From assembly GCA_022561385.1 (NCBI GenBank), contig JADFRG010000005.1, positions 1-64,000 on the forward strand: a stretch of 64,000 nucleotides of DNA, in the 5' to 3' direction. The position numbers and the translations under genes are program-made. How positions within the stretch are numbered: position 1 is the first letter of the stretch; each line of letters starts with the position of its first letter. The notes under the pieces are model-generated. The model did not search any database and was not told the origin of the DNA. It was given only the letters and a program-made list of their open reading frames with translations. Below, piece by piece: positions 52,599 to 64,000 of the stretch. This DNA is from Chloroflexota bacterium (GTDB taxonomy: Bacteria > Chloroflexota > Anaerolineae > Anaerolineales > E44-bin32).

Positions 52599-53267
52599 AT
52601 GTCAATAAAGGCGTTCCTGATCGGAGAACTGGAAGTAAGGGAGTTCGCTCTCGGCCCGGCCGTGACGAACGCCTACCTTGTCGGCGATCCCGAAAGCAAG
52701 CTGGCGGTGGTCATCGATCCGGCCTGGAATGGCGAATTAATAAACGCCGAGGCCGTGCGGCAGGGCTGGCGCATCCATCAAATCTGGCTTACGCACGCGC
52801 ACTTCGATCATTTCGGTGGAGCGGGAGCAATATCAGACGCCGCGCCATCCGCTATTCCTGTGGCACTACACGCGGATGATCATTCTCTCTGGCGAATGGG
52901 GGGTGGGGCATCCGCCTTCGGAATCACGGATTTCGATTCCGGACCGGAGCCGACGGTTTATCTCGAGCACGGGATGAAGTTGAGTTTGGGAACGCATGAG
53001 TTCGAAGTCCGCCACACGCCGGGACATTCTCCAGGACACGTGATCCTCACTTACCAGCAGGGAGGGGCGGTATTCTGTGGTGACCTCATCTTCCGTGGCA
53101 GCGTCGGTCGCACGGACCTGCCAGGTGGGGACATGCAGACGCTGCTCTCGAGCATCCAACAGGAGGTGCTGACGCTTCCCGATGAGGCTCAGCTCTTGGT
53201 TGGCCATGGCCCCGCCACCAGCGTGGGTGTTGAACGCCGCACCAATCCGTTCTTGAGTGGAATCTGA
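52599..53267 (+). CDS. MBL-fold metallohydrolase (glyoxalase II-like)
   Basis: The 222-residue protein has the full zinc motif LTHAHFDHFGG, the later His in HTPGHSPGHV, the Asp in VFCGDLIF and the final His in LLVGHGP. It belongs to the glyoxalase-II-like group of small hydrolases, which commonly act on thioesters. The substrate is not known. It has no partner genes; upstream is the structured leader, and downstream a convergent gene. Confidence 0.93.
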   Translation: MSIKAFLIGELEVREFALGPAVTNAYLVGDPESKLAVVIDPAWNGELINAEAVRQGWRIHQIWLTHAHFDHFGGAGAISDAAPSAIPVALHADDHSLWRMGGGASAFGITDFDSGPEPTVYLEHGMKLSLGTHEFEVRHTPGHSPGHVILTYQQGGAVFCGDLIFRGSVGRTDLPGGDMQTLLSSIQQEVLTLPDEAQLLVGHGPATSVGVERRTNPFLSGI

Positions 53268-53315
53268 CCTGGAGCAGGGCACCGGAGGCTCTGGATTCCC
53301 TCGGTAGTTAGTTTG

Positions 53316-54066
53316 CTACAAATCGGCCGCCTGCAACCACGCCAACCACTCCCGTACGACATCAGCCGGCTCAACTGGCGCTATCGCTAATATTTCCATC
53401 ATCCAGGGATATTTTGCGCTCCGCATTGGATCGTAGCCATCGAGAGAAAGCAGGCCGACATTTGAGGAGACCGCGGACAATGGAAGTAAGCCGATAGCTC
53501 CCAGATCCTCCTGAACAAGCGCCAGCACCGCCTCCGGATTCGGCCCCAGCAGCGCCGAGGATGTGAACTGCTGATTGCCTAGCAAGGTTCGCAGCAGGTA
53601 GCCCCGAGTCGCGGCACCCTCCAACGGAACGACAGGCTGGATGGCCAAGTCCGGGCCCCCCAGCGTATGCCAGTTGTCGGTTCGGCCGGTGAATATACGG
53701 ATGACCTCGTCCGGCGCCAGGTCACGAAGTGGGTTGTCGGCGTTGACCACAACCACTACCGGTTCCAGGCCCAGGGGAGTGGCAAACCAGTCGGGAGGGG
53801 GTGCTGCAGAAGAGATAACAAGTGAAACATCTTGCGTCTCTGCAGATTCGAGCGCCGCGGAAATCGGCAGGACCTGGAGGCCCAAGCCGATATACGTTTC
53901 GACTTTCTTCGTCTCTCTGAAGGCGAGGATGCGCGCGGTGGCCCATTGTTCCAGCTCTGGAGTGGTCGCAATCTTTGGGAATGGCGTCGGGAGTGGGGGT
54001 AGCTTTGAGGGCGTCGCTGGAGCGCAGGCGGCGAGTGCCACCGCTACACCAATCAATAGGCCAGAC

Positions 54067-54074
<8 letters not shown>
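53316..54074 (-). CDS. PstS/TupA-like substrate-binding lipoprotein
   Basis: The 252-residue protein has a GTG start, a lipoprotein signal (lipobox ALAAC) and a type 2 periplasmic binding fold typical of phosphate or oxyanion binding proteins: VVVVVNADNPLRDLAPDEVIRIFTG, NWHTLGG and GAATRGYLL (first quoted in part). No ABC permease or ATPase is near, so it could be an orphan sensor or binding protein. It overlaps uppP by eight bases and is therefore co-translated with it. Confidence 0.82.
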
Positions 54075-57225
<3,151 letters not shown>

Positions 57226-57229
<4 letters not shown>

Positions 57230-58206
57230 TTCGTCTCCTTCGAATACCGCTCAGCGATGGCCGGAACCAGATAATTCGCAAAAGCCTGTTCCAGATCGCA
57301 CTTGGGTGCCCACCCCCAATCCCGCCGGGCCGCGCTATCGTCGATCTGCGCCGGCCAGCTATCAACTATCGCCTGGCGCTCCGGATCCGGCTCGAAGCTC
57401 ACCTCCGCCGTAGGGAAGTGTCTCAGCACGCGCTGGTGGAGCTCCTCGGCAGATGGGTTGAAGCCGGTCACGTTGTAGACTTGTTGGGGGAGGCTGGGCG
57501 CCTCCGCGAGCTCCCGCAGGGCCCGGACCGCATCCGGCATGGCGAGGAACGGGATCACGGTGTCGGGCCGAACGAAGCAGCGATAAGGGCGGCCCTCGGC
57601 CGCGCGGTGGAGCATCTCGGATCCGTAGTCGGTAGTTCCGCCCGAGGGGAGCGTCTCGGCGCTGATGAGGCCGGGGTAGCGCAGTGCGCGAAACTCCAGC
57701 AGGCCCGATCCCTGTTTGACGAAGTGGCGCCCTAAACGCTCGCAGTAAAGCTTTCCCGCACCGTAAACCGTGGTTGGCATCAATCGGTCCTGCTCGCGCA
57801 CGGGTTCTTGGGCCTCCTTCGCTTCGACGCCATAAACCGCGATGCTGCTCGGGAAAAGGAACTGGACGGAACGGTTGTGTCGCTCGATCTGGGCACGGGC
57901 GAAGTTGAGCATGTTGGCCGTGCCCTCGACATTGACGCGGTGCGCCAATAGGGGATCGCTTTCTGCCGTGGCCGAAAGGATTGCCGCCAGATGATAAATT
58001 CGTCGGATCTTGAACTTCCTCCCGATTTCCTCCAACAGCGGGCGGTCGAGAATGTCGCCCTGAACGAATTCCAAGTAATACCCATCAAGCGCGGGATTTA
58101 CAGGGTTTAGATCCAGCGCGAGCACCCGATCCGCCTGCAGCGCCCGCAACAAGGCCTGCCCGATTTCGCCACTGGCGCCGGTGATGAGGGTGATATCTTC
58201 CAGCAT
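57226..58206 (-). CDS. NAD-dependent SDR, probably L-threonine 3-dehydrogenase
   Basis: The 326-residue extended SDR has the NAD motif TGASGEIGQ and the catalytic YGAGK with an upstream Ser (FPSSIAVYG). The stretches RYPGLISAETLPSGGTTDYGSEM (in part) and IPFLAMPDAVRAL match the SDR-type threonine dehydrogenases, which form 2-amino-3-ketobutyrate. That product is cleaved to glycine and acetyl-CoA. The gene is divergent from the glycine-riboswitch-controlled gcv operon, a meaningful position. GGAG lies just before the ATG. A related epimerase activity is not excluded. Confidence 0.85.
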
Positions 58207-58331
58207 AAGGCTCCTTCAATCAGATCGGGCGTGTGCGCAACCTATTCTTTGCATCTCGCGTCGGAATTAACCGTGAACCGTTCGGGGGACATCTAACCAA
58301 TCGGAAAACAATCGATGTCTGGGGTGCCTGC

Positions 58332-58360
58332 TTGACTTTGCTGGACGGCCTTCATAAAAT
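58332..58360 (+). promoter_or_regulatory. Promoter of the glycine cleavage operon
   Basis: TTGACT (58332-58337) and TAAAAT (58355-58360), 17 bases apart, form a near-consensus promoter. Transcription would begin around 58367, just before the glycine aptamers. Confidence 0.85.
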
Positions 58361-58382
58361 GAACCCTGAAAAACGACACAGG

Positions 58383-58558
58383 TGGAGGAGAGACCCGGGT
58401 CTCCGGGCACCGAAGGGGCAAGTCCGTAAGTCGGTGTAACTGCGGACGAAACTCTCAGGTAAAGAGGACCCCGCCTGGCCGAACCTCTGGAAAGCGTACC
58501 ACGCACCGAAGGGGCAAATCCCGTCCGCGGGACGAATCTCTCAGGTTCCTGACAGAGG
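58383..58558 (+). promoter_or_regulatory. Tandem glycine riboswitch
   Basis: Two similar aptamers follow each other, each with the conserved CACCGAAGGGGCAA core and the GACGAA...CTCTCAGGT element. The first core is at about 58408, the second at about 58503. The second aptamer closes with CCTCTG (58484-58489) pairing with CAGAGG (58553-58558). A terminator starts at 58557, inside this closing helix. Glycine binding should favour the helix, block the terminator and so turn on gcvH-gcvPA-gcvPB. Confidence 0.96.
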
Positions 58559-58590
58559 GCACACACCGAAAGGCTGTGTGCCCTTTTTTT
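58557..58590 (+). terminator. Riboswitch-controlled transcription terminator
   Basis: GGGCACACA pairs with TGTGTGCCC around a nine-base loop and is followed by seven T. The first two bases overlap the closing stem of the second glycine aptamer, which links ligand binding to termination. Confidence 0.93.
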
Positions 58591-58612
58591 GTACTTGAGC
58601 CAAGGAGGCAGC

Positions 58613-59005
58613 ATGGATTTCCCAGATGAGTTGAAATACACAGAAACCGACGAGTGGATCCGGAGAGAAGGTGACCGCGCCACACTCGGCGTGACCGATT
58701 TCGCCCAGGATCAACTATCGGATGTGGTCTATTTTGAGGCGGGAGTTAAAGTCGGAGACGTAATCTCCAAAGGGGACGCGGTGGGGATTCTCGAGTCCGT
58801 GAAGGCAGCCGCCGACATCAGCTCGCCCGTTTCGGGCGAGGTTATTGAAATCAATGCTGACCTACCCAATCGCCCGGAACTGGTCAACTCTGACCCTTAT
58901 GGCGAGGCCTGGATGCTGCGCATCCGGATAAGCGATCCAGCCGAGCTGGAAAAGATGATGGATGCCGCCGCCTATCGGCAAAACACCGAAGAGCGGAGCG
59001 GCTAA
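58613..59005 (+). CDS. gcvH: Glycine cleavage system H protein
   Basis: The 130-residue carrier has the lipoylation site Lys64 in ILESVKAAADI. It shuttles the aminomethyl group between P, T and L proteins. AAGGAGG five to ten bases before the ATG is a strong ribosome site, and the start fits the family. The stop overlaps gcvPA (TAATG). Expression is governed by the riboswitch upstream. Confidence 0.97.
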   Translation: MDFPDELKYTETDEWIRREGDRATLGVTDFAQDQLSDVVYFEAGVKVGDVISKGDAVGILESVKAAADISSPVSGEVIEINADLPNRPELVNSDPYGEAWMLRIRISDPAELEKMMDAAAYRQNTEERSG

Positions 59006-60333
59006 TGGTCTACATACCTCATACGGAATCTGAGCGGGCCGAAATGCTCGCGGCCATTGGAGTCGAGAATCTGGATGCCCTGTATGCGGATCTACCGCCG
59101 GAGGTACGCTTCCCCGATTTGGCGTTGCCAGATCCGGCCTCCGAGATGGAGGTTATTGAGGAGCTGCAGCTTCTCGCCGAAGCCAACTTGCACGTACGCC
59201 AGGCCAGCTGTTTCTTAGGTGCCGGTGCCTACAACCACTACGTGCCTTCAGTGGTCGATCATGTTCTGCTCCGGAATGAGTTCTACACTGCATACACGCC
59301 TTACCAGCCGGAGGTCTCGCAGGGCACGCTCCAGGCCATCTTCGAATATCAAAGCCTGATCGCCTTCCTTACCGGAATGGATGTGGCGAACGCCTCACAT
59401 TACGATGGTGCGACCTCGCTCGCAGAAGCGGCCATCCTGTCATTGAACCATCATCGAGGAAAACGAACCAGGATCGTGCTCTCACCCAACATCCACCCTC
59501 AATATCGGGAAGTGGTCCGAACCTACCTACAGGGCCAGGAACTCACTATCGTGGGTGACGAAGTCTTGGCCGATGATCCAGCTGAATTCGTGGACGAGAA
59601 CACGAGCATGGTGGCGGTTCAATACCCCGACTTCTTTGGAACCGTCCGCGACCTGGGGGCGCTTGGGCAGGCGGCCAGGGAGGTCGGCGCGCTATTCTGT
59701 GTCGTGGCCAACCCCATTGCCCTTGGCATGCTGAAGCCGCCTTCCGAATTTGGGGCGGACATCGTTGTTGGGGAGGGACAGCCGCTTGGCATTCCGCTGT
59801 CCTTTGGAGGGCCCTATATAGGATTCTTTGCGACCCGAGATGAGTACGTTCGCAAGATGGCCGGTCGCCTGGTCGGAGAAACAGTTGATAGTCGCGGTCA
59901 GCGGGGTTACGTCATGACGCTCACCCCCCGCGAGCAGCATATTCGCCGTGACCGCGCTTCATCCAATATCTGTACCAACCAGGGTCTTATGGCGCTGGCG
60001 GTGACGGCGTATTTATGCAGCGTAGGTCGAGCCGGGCTAAAACAGGTGGCGGAACTTTGTTACCACAAAGCACACTACGCGGCCCAATCGATCGACCAGC
60101 TCGAAGGATATGAGATTTGGAACCAGGGCCCGTTCTTCCATGAGTTTGTTGTGCGTTGTCCTCGGCCCGTGGCAGATATCAACCGGGCGCTGCTGGATCA
60201 CGACATCATTGGCGGCTACGATCTGGGTCAGGATTATCCCGAACTTCGGGATCATATGCTGATCGCGGTGACGGAGCTAAATCCCAAGGAAGAGATCGAC
60301 GAACTTGTGGAGGTCCTGAATGAACCGGCTTGA
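59005..60333 (+). CDS. gcvPA: Glycine dehydrogenase (decarboxylating) subunit 1
   Basis: The 442-residue alpha subunit of the two-piece P protein has the N-terminal YIPHTESERAEMLAAIG, then FLGAGAYNHYVPS and YTPYQPEVSQGTLQ. It pairs with gcvPB to decarboxylate glycine with PLP. The subunit lacks the PLP Lys, which is in the second subunit. It overlaps gcvPB by 14 bases. Confidence 0.97.
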   Translation: MVYIPHTESERAEMLAAIGVENLDALYADLPPEVRFPDLALPDPASEMEVIEELQLLAEANLHVRQASCFLGAGAYNHYVPSVVDHVLLRNEFYTAYTPYQPEVSQGTLQAIFEYQSLIAFLTGMDVANASHYDGATSLAEAAILSLNHHRGKRTRIVLSPNIHPQYREVVRTYLQGQELTIVGDEVLADDPAEFVDENTSMVAVQYPDFFGTVRDLGALGQAAREVGALFCVVANPIALGMLKPPSEFGADIVVGEGQPLGIPLSFGGPYIGFFATRDEYVRKMAGRLVGETVDSRGQRGYVMTLTPREQHIRRDRASSNICTNQGLMALAVTAYLCSVGRAGLKQVAELCYHKAHYAAQSIDQLEGYEIWNQGPFFHEFVVRCPRPVADINRALLDHDIIGGYDLGQDYPELRDHMLIAVTELNPKEEIDELVEVLNEPA

Positions 60334-61801
60334 ACCCACTGTCTACGAACTCTCAACGCCGGGCCGACCCAGTCATCGCTTTCCCGATCTCGATGTACCG
60401 ACTGCTGATCTGCCAGAAGAAATGCTGCGCGACCATCTGGAGCTTCCGGAACTTTCAGAAATGGAAGTGATGCGGCATTTTGTGCGGCTCTCGCAGCTCA
60501 ACTTTGGGATCGATACGGCCTTCTATCCTTTGGGCTCCTGCACGATGAAATACAACCCGAAGGTGAACGAAGACGCGGCGCGGCTGCCGGGCTTCGCCCA
60601 CACCCATCCGCTGCAAGACACGCAGGTTTTGCAGGGAAACCTGGTGCTGATGTACACGCTGCAAGACTGGTTGGCGGAAATCGGCGGATTCGCGGGCGTA
60701 AGCCTGCAGCCTGCAGCAGGGGCACAGGGCGAGCTGAGCGGCATCTTGATCATTCGTGCTTACCACCGAGATCAAGGGACCACAAAGCGCACAAAAATCC
60801 TCGTGCCCGACTCTGCGCACGGTACCAATCCTGCCACCATAACCATGAGCGGCTTGAGAGTGGTGGAGCTTCCTTCTGACAAGCGCGGGAATGTGGATCT
60901 GGAGGCACTGCGCGCCGAGTGTGATGACACGGTGGCAGCTTTGATGTTAACCAATCCAAACACGCTGGGGTTGTTCGAAGAGCATGTTGAAGAGGTGATT
61001 GGCCTGATACACGAATGCGGTGGGCTCGTGTATGGCGATGGGGCCAACATGAACGCACTCTTGGGCGTTATTCGCCCCGGTGACTTAGGCTTCGATGTTC
61101 TCCACTACAACCTTCACAAGACCTTCTCCACTCCGCATGGGGGGGGCGGTCCGGGGTCGGGGCCGGTTGGTGTTTCGGAAGCCCTGGTGGACTACCTTCC
61201 CGGACCTATCGTGGAGGTAGTTGAGGCGGGCGATGACGAACAGCCTCCGCTTTACGGATTGGTGATGCCAGATAAAACCATCGGGCGCGTCAAGGCATTT
61301 CACGGGCACTTCGGAATGCACTTGCGTGCCTTCGCCTACATCCGTTCCCACGGCAAGTCGGGCATGCGAGACATCGCCGACCATGCCGTGTTGAACGCCA
61401 ACTATCTACTTGCTGGTCTACGGGACACATACCATGTCCCATTTGACCGGACCTGTATGCACGAGTTCGTCGTAGAAGGCCGGTTTGAGAAGGCGCCGGA
61501 GATCCATGCGTTGGATATCTCCAAACGATTGATGGATTGGGGGATTCATCCTCCCACCCACTACTTCCCGCTGATTGTGCCGGAGGCACTTATGATCGAG
61601 CCTACCGAAACCGAAACAAAAGTAACGTTGGATGCTTTCATCGAGGCCATGAAATCCATTGCCCAGGAGGCGGTGGATGATCCGGAACGGCTCCAAACCG
61701 CACCCCATTCGACAGTATTCGGACGGCTGGACGAGGTTCAGGCCGCGAAAGCGCTGGTTTTATGTTGCCGGCCCGCGGAACTAACCCCCTCGGGGACCTA
61801 G
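60320..61801 (+). CDS. gcvPB: Glycine dehydrogenase (decarboxylating) subunit 2
   Basis: The 493-residue beta subunit carries the PLP Lys in HYNLHKTFSTPHGGGGPG. Other family segments are FYPLGSCTMKYNP and DSAHGTNPAT. It ends the operon: gcvT (T protein) and the lipoamide dehydrogenase are not in the window and must be elsewhere. A 17-bp hairpin follows the stop by about ten bases. Confidence 0.97.
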   Translation: MNRLEPTVYELSTPGRPSHRFPDLDVPTADLPEEMLRDHLELPELSEMEVMRHFVRLSQLNFGIDTAFYPLGSCTMKYNPKVNEDAARLPGFAHTHPLQDTQVLQGNLVLMYTLQDWLAEIGGFAGVSLQPAAGAQGELSGILIIRAYHRDQGTTKRTKILVPDSAHGTNPATITMSGLRVVELPSDKRGNVDLEALRAECDDTVAALMLTNPNTLGLFEEHVEEVIGLIHECGGLVYGDGANMNALLGVIRPGDLGFDVLHYNLHKTFSTPHGGGGPGSGPVGVSEALVDYLPGPIVEVVEAGDDEQPPLYGLVMPDKTIGRVKAFHGHFGMHLRAFAYIRSHGKSGMRDIADHAVLNANYLLAGLRDTYHVPFDRTCMHEFVVEGRFEKAPEIHALDISKRLMDWGIHPPTHYFPLIVPEALMIEPTETETKVTLDAFIEAMKSIAQEAVDDPERLQTAPHSTVFGRLDEVQAAKALVLCCRPAELTPSGT

Positions 61802-61811
61802 CCTTCCCATA

Positions 61812-61854
61812 AAGGAACAGGGCGCCAGGTTCTAATTCTGGCGCCCTGTTCCTT
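61812..61854 (+). terminator. Long perfect hairpin after gcvPB
   Basis: AAGGAACAGGGCGCCAG (61812-61828) pairs perfectly with CTGGCGCCCTGTTCCTT (61838-61854), 17 bp with a nine-base loop. The bases after it (GGTGTT) are not a good T-run, but the stem itself ends in TT. It could end the gcv transcript or protect its 3' end; it is symmetrical enough to act on both strands. Confidence 0.75.
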
Positions 61855-61927
61855 GGTGTTGACTCGCCCTGGGTCCCCTCGGACCAAGGCCACGATAGCT
61901 AGGGCATCAACGCGAGTCTAGAATGGC

Positions 61928-63703
61928 ATGCTCAATGGATTCTTAACGCGTGCGGTAGAATCGTTTCTCGGTTTACGTCCAATGGCCCAAGACCTGATTG
62001 ACCCTGCAATTCAAGAGGCAAAGGCGCGTCCCACGGTTCAGATTCACCTTCCTGGAGGGCGCGTGCTGGAGGGAGAACGCGGCCTGCAGCTCGCGGCCTT
62101 CCTCGAGCAAGAGGATCTGGAGACGGCCCCCATAGTCGGCGCCATCGTTAATGGTGAGCTGCGGGAACTGACCTACCCACTGGCCCTTGAATCGGAGGTT
62201 CGCCCGGTCACCATGGCTGAAGAAGACGGGATGCGGATTTACCGACGCTCGCTGACCTTCTTGCTGGCTGCGGCCTTCGAAGCACTATTCCCGGAGGCGA
62301 GGCTGGATGTGGAGCACTCCGTCGCTCACGGCGGCTACCATTGTCATGTAAGCGGAAGGCCCCAGCTCAAGACAGCCGAACTTGCCACCCTGGAAAGCCG
62401 CATGTGGGAGATGGTGGATCAAGATCTACCTTTTGCGAAGACCCAGGTGGAGCTGCCGGATACGATCGAGTATTTCGAATCAAAAGGATTTATCGACAAG
62501 GCGCGGTTGCTCTCCCATCGCCGCAAGCCCCACATGATCATTTATGAAATGGGAGGCCTTCGGGATTACCACCACGGATATATGGTTCCCACCACCGGAT
62601 ACCTGCGGTGGTTTGCACTAACGGCCACCGAGCACGGTTTTACCCTGCAGTTTCCAATACGTTCAACACCAACCGAACTGCTGCCGCCGCCGCAATACCC
62701 AAAGCTGCTGCTCACCTTTGGACAGTATGGGGACTGGATCCAGACGCTGGGTGTTTCGAGCGTCGGAGCGCTGAACGATGCGGGCCAGGCAGGCCGCATG
62801 CGAGAAATTATCCTGGTCTCCGAGGCCTTGCATGAGCACCGAATAGCGGAAATCGCGGCTCAAATACAAGAGAAGCGAGACGGGGTCCGGCTGGTCCTGG
62901 TGGCGGGGCCATCCGCCTCGGGCAAGACGACCTTCGCCAAGCGCCTTTCCATTCAGCTGCTGGCCTTGGGCATCTCGCCGCTGCCGATCGGCCTGGACAA
63001 TTTCTTTGTGGATCGAGAGAAAACCCCAAGGGACGAGAATGGCGAATATGACTATGAACGGCTGGACGCGCTTGACCTAGATCGATTGAACCACGATATG
63101 CGGAAACTGGCGGCCGGAGAACGAGTGCAACTGCCCGAGTATGACTTCATCGAGGGGGTGCAGCGGGACGGCGAGGTGGTTCAGATCAGCGAGGGGCACA
63201 TCGTCATTCTGGAGGGAATTCACGGCCTGAATCCGGATCTGTTGCCTGAGCTCCCTGAGGGACAGGGTTTCCGAATCTATGCCTCTGCGCTCACCCAGCT
63301 TAACCTCGACCGCTATAACCGCGTTTCAACCACCGACACTCGATTGGTACGCCGGCTGGTCCGCGACGCGCGGCACCGAGGCAAGTCTGCGGCAGATACA
63401 ATTTCTCGCTGGGAATCGGTGAGGCTCGGCGAACGATTGTATATCTTGCCCTACCAGGAAAACGCTGACGTAATGTTCAATTCGTCCCTGGTTTATGAAG
63501 GCGCTGCGCTGGCTCCGCTTGCAGAACCGCTGCTGCGCCAGGTCAAATTCGGTACACCGGAGCACGTCGAAGCCAAACGTTTGCTGTCCCTCCTTGAGTG
63601 GTTCTTGCCCATCGATGATTCCCCGATCCCGGACAATTCGATCCTTCGAGAGTTCATAGGAGGATCAATCCTCCGAGACTTCACCGTGGGCGGAACTTCC
63701 TAG
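61928..63703 (+). CDS. Uridine kinase-like protein fused to a ThrRS-like TGS/SAD region
   Basis: The 591-residue protein has two parts. Residues ~35-290 resemble the TGS and second additional domain of threonyl-tRNA synthetase (HLPGGRVLEGERGLQL; VEHSVAHGGYHCHV). Residues ~310-560 are a uridine kinase/phosphoribulokinase-type P-loop kinase (VLVAGPSASGKTTFAKRL; LDNFFVDREKTPRDENGEYDYE in part; ILEGIHGLNP). It probably phosphorylates uridine or another nucleoside; the role of the ThrRS-like part is unknown. An ATG at 61982 is an alternative start with similar support. This fusion is known from several bacterial phyla. Confidence 0.88.
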   Translation: MLNGFLTRAVESFLGLRPMAQDLIDPAIQEAKARPTVQIHLPGGRVLEGERGLQLAAFLEQEDLETAPIVGAIVNGELRELTYPLALESEVRPVTMAEEDGMRIYRRSLTFLLAAAFEALFPEARLDVEHSVAHGGYHCHVSGRPQLKTAELATLESRMWEMVDQDLPFAKTQVELPDTIEYFESKGFIDKARLLSHRRKPHMIIYEMGGLRDYHHGYMVPTTGYLRWFALTATEHGFTLQFPIRSTPTELLPPPQYPKLLLTFGQYGDWIQTLGVSSVGALNDAGQAGRMREIILVSEALHEHRIAEIAAQIQEKRDGVRLVLVAGPSASGKTTFAKRLSIQLLALGISPLPIGLDNFFVDREKTPRDENGEYDYERLDALDLDRLNHDMRKLAAGERVQLPEYDFIEGVQRDGEVVQISEGHIVILEGIHGLNPDLLPELPEGQGFRIYASALTQLNLDRYNRVSTTDTRLVRRLVRDARHRGKSAADTISRWESVRLGERLYILPYQENADVMFNSSLVYEGAALAPLAEPLLRQVKFGTPEHVEAKRLLSLLEWFLPIDDSPIPDNSILREFIGGSILRDFTVGGTS

Positions 63704-63829
63704 GGCAATCGGACGAATCTCCTTCTATAAAAGGTGTAAGTATTCCTATATATTGAGAGTTTGCACCGCATGTCGCGATCGGCGAGACGCGCCATTCGCG
63801 ACCTAAGTTTAGAGAGTCACTAATTCTAG

Positions 63830-64000
63830 ATGGATGAATTGAAGGGCAAAACATTAGGGCGTTACAAGCTCCTGGAGGACATAGGCCAGGGTGGGATGTC
63901 CACTGTATATAGGGCCCGCGACCTCGACAGGGATGTAGAGGTGGCGGTCAAGGTGCTCACTCCGTATGTGGCGCAGGAACCGAAATTCAGGGCGCGCTTC
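63830..64000 (+). CDS. Serine/threonine protein kinase, N-terminal part (runs off window)
   Basis: The last 57 codons encode the start of a Hanks-type kinase: GRYKLLEDIGQGGMSTVYRA (the glycine-rich loop) and VAVKVL with the ATP-binding Lys. The rest lies beyond 64000, so length, membrane anchor and sensor domains cannot be seen. The 126 bases before it contain AT-rich boxes but no clear promoter or ribosome site. Confidence 0.9.
   Translation, partial: MDELKGKTLGRYKLLEDIGQGGMSTVYRARDLDRDVEVAVKVLTPYVAQEPKFRARF

Overview
The window is a 64 kb stretch of bacterial chromosome of moderately high G+C. It has no rRNA, tRNA, CRISPR array or insertion sequence that I can recognise. The gene mix suggests a Chloroflexota (Anaerolineae-like) bacterium: an NBR1-type Ig lipoprotein, many short lipoproteins with Pro/Thr linkers, a uridine kinase fused to a ThrRS-like region, a CdaA/CdaR pair, and a sugar-phosphate microcompartment. 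That assignment is inference from gene content only.

Layout. 1-5.7 kb (minus): sensor kinase, REC-GGDEF regulator and ComEC. 6-7.9 kb (plus): thyA-folA and a small unknown gene. 8.2-9.2 kb (minus): a tandem-ACT protein and an ImmA/IrrE-like protein that lacks its zinc motif. 9.4-16.2 kb (plus): the centrepiece, a compact bacterial microcompartment operon. It runs GntR regulator, RpiB-like isomerase, DeoC aldolase, BMC-T, BMC-H, BMC-P, acylating aldehyde dehydrogenase, BMC-T, BMC-P, BMC-P. A near-consensus promoter with a perfect 18-bp palindrome precedes it and a rho-independent terminator closes it. This matches the sugar-phosphate-utilisation (SPU) class of BMC, known mostly from genome surveys. 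16.2-31.2 kb (minus): tpiA, an unknown protein, a REC-GAF-ATPase protein, lepB, der, cdaR, cdaA, a TPR protein, polA, an NBR1-Ig lipoprotein and miaB. 31.2-37.7 kb: a secreted esterase, a LysM protein, queG (minus) and a MacA-MacB-type efflux set. 37.8-40.5 kb (minus): an unusual array of three paralogous 4-TM proteins and two paralogous C-terminal modules, with fragments of the neighbouring uvrA 3' end left between the units. 40.7-46.4 kb (minus): uvrA, a decayed zinc-ribbon region, a zinc-ribbon membrane protein and an LCP protein. 46.9-56 kb: an SLC13/RCK permease, a heterodimeric ABC exporter, an MBL hydrolase behind a structured leader, a phosphate-type binding lipoprotein, uppP and tgt. 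56-61.8 kb: alr, a threonine-dehydrogenase-type SDR, and a tandem glycine riboswitch controlling gcvH-gcvPA-gcvPB. 61.9-64 kb: the uridine kinase fusion and the start of a Ser/Thr protein kinase that runs off the window.

How genes work together. In the microcompartment, the isomerase and aldolase would process (deoxy)pentose phosphates. DeoC would release acetaldehyde and glyceraldehyde-3-phosphate; the shell would retain the aldehyde and the acylating dehydrogenase would turn it into acetyl-CoA. No phosphotransacylase, alcohol dehydrogenase, kinase or transporter is in the operon, but triosephosphate isomerase lies directly convergent. The glycine cluster links threonine breakdown to glycine cleavage under riboswitch control. 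Three genes (lepB, alr, miaB) show a -10 box exactly 7 nt before the start codon, which suggests leaderless transcripts.
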